DNA of 64,000 nucleotides from Leisingera aquimarina DSM 24565 (GTDB taxonomy: Bacteria; Pseudomonadota; Alphaproteobacteria; Rhodobacterales; Rhodobacteraceae): contig NZ_KI421504.1 of the NCBI RefSeq assembly GCF_000473165.1, forward strand, positions 3,919,070 through 3,983,069. The letters run 5' to 3'. Below the pieces are notes generated by a model, which made no database searches, was not told the origin of the DNA, and saw nothing but the letters and a program-made list of their open reading frames with translations. Below, piece by piece: positions 60,243 to 64,000 of this stretch; the first letter of the stretch is position 1, and each line of letters begins with the position of its first letter. The position numbers and the translations under genes were made by a program.

Positions 60243-61987
60243 CCCTTGCCCTGTGCTGCTGAAACGCAGTCCTGCAGCGCCGTCAGCACCAATTCCGGAA
60301 AGGTGTAAAACAGCAGTGCGCCCGCCTCCTGGCTGACGCAGAGCTGAGCGTTTTTCTGACCGCCGAAAGTAACGCGGATACCGGACAGCGGCGCAACTTG
60401 GTCCTCGCCGCCATGCACAAAAACTGCCCGCGTATGCAGTGTCAGCGCCATTTTCTGCGTCCCCTGCCGAATCATCTGCACATCTGCCAGAAAGCCGGCA
60501 CCGCCTTGCTGCCGGAACAGCAGCTGGCTTTGCTTAAGCAGCGGCAACAGGTCCAGCTGATCCAGCATGGCCCTCTCCCGGCTGTTGCGCGCAGTCTGGA
60601 CTTTCAGCAGCGCCTTGTGCCCGTACCAGTGCAAGGCCCCTGACCAGGCCTTCATCAGCACGGGCAGCATCCAGCGGGCACGGGCAGCGGAAAAGGCAAC
60701 CAGCCAGGCATAACCGCTGAGGCCGGAGAACTGCCGCGGCGAGGTGATTGAACAGTTCGAGGCTACGGCCACCAGCCCGGAGATCCGGCTGTGCAGCCGG
60801 TTGGCTGCCGCGCAGCCGTACAATGCGCCGCCCCGGTGGCTGAGCAATACCGGTCTTTGCAGGTTTTCGCGGGTGATCAGCGCATCCAATTGCTGCACAA
60901 AGGCATCCACCGGGTCCTGCCCGAGCGGCAGCGGCGCCGAGCCGCCGTAGCCCGCGCGCATCGGCGCGTAGACCCGGAATCCCAGTGTCCTAAGCTGCGG
61001 CTGCAGGCGCTGCAGCGGCACTATCCCGTCCAGAATCCCGTGCACAAATATCACCGGCTGTCCGGTATCCGCGCCAAACCGGAAAAACTGGCTGCGCCGC
61101 CCATTTCTGTCTTCAATTTCCTCAGCTGGCGGCAGCAGCTCGCCCCGGGCAATTTTCAAATCCCGCACATACTCGTTGATCAGGAATGCGGCGAGCCGGA
61201 TCAGCTCTGCCATTCCCGGCGCCCCGGCGCTGGCCGCAATCTGCTCTAGCTCCGCTGCCACCCGGCCGCCGGCGCCACTCATCACCGTCTTCAGCGGGTC
61301 AAGATCGGATTTCTGCAGCCCGAAGGCAGCAGCAACGGGGCCTGCTGCCTCTGCGCTCCATTCACAATCCAGCCGCTCCGCCATGACGGCTGCGACAGGT
61401 CCGTCTGGCCCTTCCAGCCGGACAGGGCGGCATAAAAACCGCTCGCCCGGGCGGCCGGTGCCGAGAAACAGAACATCCTGCCAGGCAAACTCCCCCTCGC
61501 GCACCTGTTCCAGAAAGATGCTCCACCGGTCTGTTGCGGCCCGCGTCAGCCCCATGGCCGCGGGAAGATCTCCGCCGCTGACAAGCTGCCGGGCAGCGCG
61601 CCGCGACGCATTCAGCAGACGCCCCTCGGATCCGACACCGGCCAACAGCCAGAACCGGCTGCAATCGCCTGAATATTCACCGGGATGCGGCCGCCCTGCC
61701 CGCTCCCACTGCTGTTCCTGAATCTGTGCTGCCCGTGAGAAATGCGCCTTGAGCGTCGGCACAGCCCTGGGCCTCGCAAATGCGCCCCAGCGGCCAAGAT
61801 CCTCTCCGGCGTCCCGCCCGGCCGTCGGACTAGCAGAAAACCGGTCGAATTGCTCCGGCCGGATCATCGTTTCATAAATTGCGGCAACAACCTGATCCTG
61901 CGACAAGGCCTGCGCACGGCACAAGAGCGTCACTCCGCTCCCTCCAATACTGCTTTCCGCGTCAATTAGACGGCGCCCTGCAAGCAT
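60239..61987 (-). CDS. LuxR-like/alpha-beta-hydrolase protein with degenerate motifs
   Basis: About 582 residues. N-terminal region like the PAS/sensor part of LuxR-hydrolase proteins ([20 protein letters not shown]). A degenerate HTH-like stretch follows ([19 protein letters not shown], then [14 protein letters not shown], about 221-272). The C-terminal alpha/beta-hydrolase fold has HGILDG near 316 and [12 protein letters not shown] near 524. The nucleophile elbow reads [11 protein letters not shown] (381-391), where GHSxGG is expected. The expected catalytic His (GAGH) reads EAGA. So Ser and His are both missing. Start is ATG 61987 or GTG 61999. Its end overlaps lipB's 3' end. Confidence 0.75.
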   Translation of the reverse strand: MLAGRRLIDAESSIGGSGVTLLCRAQALSQDQVVAAIYETMIRPEQFDRFSASPTAGRDAGEDLGRWGAFARPRAVPTLKAHFSRAAQIQEQQWERAGRPHPGEYSGDCSRFWLLAGVGSEGRLLNASRRAARQLVSGGDLPAAMGLTRAATDRWSIFLEQVREGEFAWQDVLFLGTGRPGERFLCRPVRLEGPDGPVAAVMAERLDCEWSAEAAGPVAAAFGLQKSDLDPLKTVMSGAGGRVAAELEQIAASAGAPGMAELIRLAAFLINEYVRDLKIARGELLPPAEEIEDRNGRRSQFFRFGADTGQPVIFVHGILDGIVPLQRLQPQLRTLGFRVYAPMRAGYGGSAPLPLGQDPVDAFVQQLDALITRENLQRPVLLSHRGGALYGCAAANRLHSRISGLVAVASNCSITSPRQFSGLSGYAWLVAFSAARARWMLPVLMKAWSGALHWYGHKALLKVQTARNSRERAMLDQLDLLPLLKQSQLLFRQQGGAGFLADVQMIRQGTQKMALTLHTRAVFVHGGEDQVAPLSGIRVTFGGQKNAQLCVSQEAGALLFYTFPELVLTALQDCVSAAQGKG

Positions 61988-62219
61988 ACGTTCGGGCACG
62001 GGCGTTCACCCGCTTGTATCAGGCTGTCAGCCTGGCAACTGAAAATTCCCGGCTGATGCCGCCCTAATCCGGGCTGGCATACCGTGCCGGACCACCCAAT
62101 TCTTGGGTCCCCATACGCTTGGGCGCGGGCGCCCTCTTTGACCTACAACTAATTTGCGAAACAGCTATGATCAAATTCAACTAAAATTCAACATTTATTT
62201 CGGATGCACAAATTCGCAT

Positions 62220-62253
62220 TGAAATCACCGCCGTAATTCCAGCGGTGATTTCA
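62220..62253. other. Perfect 12-bp inverted repeat after the HIT gene
   Basis: TGAAATCACCGC and GCGGTGATTTCA around a 10-base loop. It lies about 30 bp after the HIT stop on the minus strand, so it may end that transcript, although a T-run is lacking. The rest of the 285-bp gap 62000-62284 is AT-richer than its surroundings and holds nothing else I can support. Confidence 0.5.
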
Positions 62254-62284
62254 GTTTCTCAAAGGTCCTGCCGCCAGGTCCGCA

Positions 62285-62710
62285 TCAGTGCCCGGCGAGT
62301 GCTGCGCGGATCTGTTCCGCCTGCGCCTGGATCAGCGCCTGATCCCCCATAGTTCCCGGCGGGCGCAGCCGGTCGCCCTCCTTGCGCGGCAGCACATGCA
62401 TGTGCAGGTGAAAGACCTCCTGCCCGCCCGCGGCCTCGTTGAACTGCTGCACGGTCACCCCGTCCGCGCCAAAGGCCCTGATCACCGCATGCGACAGTTT
62501 CTGCACCGTCTGCATCACCGCTGCCATTTGCGCGGGGCTGGCGTCCAAAAGGTTGCGGCACGGGGTTTTCGGGATCACCAGAAGATGCCCGTCGCTGCGC
62601 GGCATGATATCCATGAAGGCCAGTGTATCGTCATCCTCATAGACACGGGCAGAGGGAATCTCACCGCGCAAGAGTTTAGCGAAGATATTGTCGGGATCAT
62701 AAGCGGGCAT
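62285..62710 (-). CDS. HIT-family (Hint-like) nucleotide hydrolase
   Basis: A 141-residue protein of the histidine triad family (nucleotidyl hydrolases/AMP-lysine-type hydrolases). Begins MPAYDPDNIFAKLLRGEIPS with ARVYEDDDTLAFMDIMPRSD, the usual N-terminal block, and HLLVIPK. The HIT motif is VFHLHMHVLPRK near 97-108, with all three His. Slightly longer than Hint1. It is divergent from the ctaD promoter; function is general. Confidence 0.94.
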   Translation of the reverse strand: MPAYDPDNIFAKLLRGEIPSARVYEDDDTLAFMDIMPRSDGHLLVIPKTPCRNLLDASPAQMAAVMQTVQKLSHAVIRAFGADGVTVQQFNEAAGGQEVFHLHMHVLPRKEGDRLRPPGTMGDQALIQAQAEQIRAALAGH

Positions 62711-62825
62711 GCGTCTGGCCTCCTGATTTTGGCATTGCTGCGGTTGTGCGCGCGCCGTGCGGCCAGGTCAAGCACCCCAGGGCGATGCTGCCTGCATGGC
62801 ATTCAAGCCCCTGCGGCAATAAATC

Positions 62826-62839
62826 TTGATCCAGATCAA
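62826..62839. promoter_or_regulatory. Consensus FNR-type box (TTGAT-N4-ATCAA) upstream of ctaD
   Basis: TTGAT-CCAG-ATCAA matches the FNR/FnrL consensus exactly. It lies in the divergent HIT/ctaD space, 107 bp before the ctaD start. Its centre is about 50 bp upstream of the start predicted from the promoter below. Whether it activates or represses is not decided by position alone. Confidence 0.75.
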
Positions 62840-62848
62840 ACTCCGCCA

Positions 62849-62877
62849 TTGAAGGCCCCGGCACGCCATTCTAATAC
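62849..62877 (+). promoter_or_regulatory. Probable ctaD promoter
   Basis: TTGAAG, 17 bases, TAATAC on the plus strand, just downstream of the FNR-type box. A leader of about 60 bases follows before ATG 62946. Confidence 0.6.
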
Positions 62878-62889
62878 TCCAAGGAATCC

Positions 62890-62922
62890 AGGCCGCCCGG
62901 AGTCCGTCTCCGGGGGCCTTTC
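62890..62922 (+). other. Leader hairpin upstream of ctaD
   Basis: A strong stem (CCGGAG/CTCCGG with outer AGGCC/GGCCT) followed by TTTCGTTATG, in the ctaD leader. It looks like a terminator or attenuator but with a weak T-run; it may stabilise the transcript 5' end. Confidence 0.5.
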
Positions 62923-62945
62923 GTTATGCAGCAGGAGGCACATAA

Positions 62946-64000
62946 ATGGCAGACGCAGCCATTCATGGTCACGGCCACGAGGACGAGCGGGGCTTTTTCA
63001 CCCGCTGGTTCATGAGCACGAACCATAAAGACATCGGCATTCTCTACCTCATCGTTTCGGCGATCGCAGGTCTCATCTCCGTTATTTTCACCGTCTACAT
63101 GCGGCTTGAGCTGATGGATCCCGGCGTTCAGTACATGTGCCTGGAAGGCGCACGCATGTTCGCAGACGCCTCTGCGGAATGTACGCCGAACGGCCACCTC
63201 TGGAACGTGATGATCACCGCCCACGGCATCCTGATGATGTTCTTCGTGGTGATTCCGGCGCTGTTCGGCGGTTTCGGCAACTACTTCATGCCGCTGCAGA
63301 TCGGCGCGCCGGACATGGCGTTCCCGCGGATGAACAACCTCAGCTTCTGGATGTATGTCGCAGGCACCTCGCTGGCGGTCCTCTCGGTTGTCTCCCCGGG
63401 CGGCAATGACCAGCTGGGCTCCGGCGTCGGCTGGGTTCTGTACCCGCCGCTGTCCGTGAACGAGGGCGGCTACTCGATGGACCTGGCGATCTTTGCCGTG
63501 CACGTCTCGGGCGCGTCTTCGATCCTGGGTGCGATCAACATGATCACCACCTTCCTGAACATGCGCGCCCCGGGCATGACCCTGTTCAAGGTGCCGCTGT
63601 TCTCCTGGTCGATCTTCGTCACCTCCTGGCTGATCCTGCTGTCCCTGCCGGTTCTGGCAGGCGCCATCACCATGCTGCTGATGGACCGCAACTTCGGCTT
63701 CACCTTCTTTGATGCAGCCGGCGGCGGCGATCCGATCCTGTACCAGCACATCCTGTGGTTCTTCGGCCACCCGGAAGTGTACATCGTGATCCTGCCGGGC
63801 TTCGGCATCATCTCCCACGTGATCGCAACCTTCGCACGCAAGCCGGTCTTCGGTTACCTGCCGATGGTCTGGGCGATCATCGCGATCGGCGTGCTGGGCT
63901 TTGTCGTCTGGGCGCACCACATGTACACCGTCGGCATGTCGCTGAACCAGCAGGCCTACTTCATGCTGGCCACCATGGTGATCGCGGTGCCAACGGGCGT
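62946..64000 (+). CDS. ctaD: Cytochrome c oxidase subunit I, aa3 type (3' end outside window)
   Basis: The catalytic haem-copper subunit of the terminal oxidase, in the inner membrane; pumps protons. The visible 351 residues have [20 protein letters not shown], then the haem a ligand stretch [20 protein letters not shown] (His). The CuB ligands are in [20 protein letters not shown] (HPEVY with cross-linked His-Tyr) and [11 protein letters not shown] (the His pair). About eight transmembrane helices are seen. The frame is open at the right edge. ATG 62946 follows GCAGGAGG. Confidence 0.97.
   Translation, partial: MADAAIHGHGHEDERGFFTRWFMSTNHKDIGILYLIVSAIAGLISVIFTVYMRLELMDPGVQYMCLEGARMFADASAECTPNGHLWNVMITAHGILMMFFVVIPALFGGFGNYFMPLQIGAPDMAFPRMNNLSFWMYVAGTSLAVLSVVSPGGNDQLGSGVGWVLYPPLSVNEGGYSMDLAIFAVHVSGASSILGAINMITTFLNMRAPGMTLFKVPLFSWSIFVTSWLILLSLPVLAGAITMLLMDRNFGFTFFDAAGGGDPILYQHILWFFGHPEVYIVILPGFGIISHVIATFARKPVFGYLPMVWAIIAIGVLGFVVWAHHMYTVGMSLNQQAYFMLATMVIAVPTG

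Noticed and set aside
62871-63920. 349-residue minus-strand reading frame, rich in His, Asp and Arg
   Set aside because: It is the antisense shadow of ctaD, whose plus-strand frame is unambiguous ([15 protein letters not shown]).

Overview
The window is a 64 kb, GC-rich, gene-dense piece of a bacterial chromosome. It is best explained as an alphaproteobacterium of the Rhodobacteraceae, roseobacter group (Leisingera/Phaeobacter/Ruegeria-like). Reasons: a TGA-N9-TCA iron-Rhodo-type operator in front of hemP, an aerobic (late cobalt insertion) cob cluster with CbtA/CbtB and DUF1636 proteins, TRAP transport genes, an aa3-type ctaD, and the general style of the proteins. This placement is inference from gene content, not from a marker gene.

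Layout. 1-1655: 3' part of metG. 1784-2170: a VOC protein. 2389-10248: an iron-acquisition and iron-storage block: an iron-box promoter, hemP, a Cys-rich protein, imelysin 1, an outer-membrane beta-barrel, bfd, bfr, a di-haem oxidoreductase, imelysin 2 and a DUF1513 propeller protein. 10388-12743: glpR-glpD. 12864-30063: an almost complete aerobic cobalamin locus. It holds cobO, a B12 riboswitch, DUF1636-cobW-cobN-cobG-cobH-cobI-cobJ, cobK (opposite strand), cobL-cobE-cobM-cobB-cobA-DUF1636, a second B12 riboswitch, cbtB-cbtA, a His-rich protein and cobF. 30064-32609: a mobile-element scar ending in tRNA-Ser(UGA), with a truncated GIY-YIG gene, an IS5-type transposase tail, a deleted IS3-type element with matching ends and a truncated tyrosine integrase. 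32851-39477: housekeeping genes (SPOR lipoprotein, D,D-carboxypeptidase, tmk, holB, tatD, PhnP-like hydrolase, AEC transporter). 39547-49120: a catabolic/transport cluster of unknown substrate (Asp/Glu racemase, GntR and LysR regulators, an enolase-superfamily enzyme, an FAD amine/amino-acid oxidoreductase, a TRAP transporter and a BASS-type permease). Its small TRAP permease is read as one ORF with an upstream SAM methyltransferase. 49104-55571: four minus-strand genes for probable glycan or surface modification. 55785-55871: tRNA-Leu(GAG). 56044-59463: two secreted proteins with a shared glycine-zipper/peptidoglycan-binding N-terminus, one carrying a caspase domain behind a Gln-rich linker. 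59592-62710: lipB, a catalytically degenerate LuxR-like/alpha-beta-hydrolase protein, and a HIT protein. 62946-end: 5' part of ctaD behind a consensus FNR-type box.

How the parts work together. The iron block looks like one regulon built for uptake (HemP, imelysins, barrel) and storage (Bfr with its Bfd release partner). The cob block makes the corrin ring from uroporphyrinogen III to the adenosylated a,c-diamide stage; cobalt enters through CbtAB and both main operons sit behind B12 riboswitches. Not seen here, and presumably elsewhere: cobS/cobT, cobC, cobD, cobP, cobQ, cobU/cobV.

The least conventional items are the methyltransferase-DctQ fusion, the pseudo-hydrolase at 60239, the caspase/Q-rich protein and its paralogue, the His-rich neighbour of CbtA, the Cys-rich neighbour of HemP, and the two glycan-cluster proteins that share a methyltransferase-like module.
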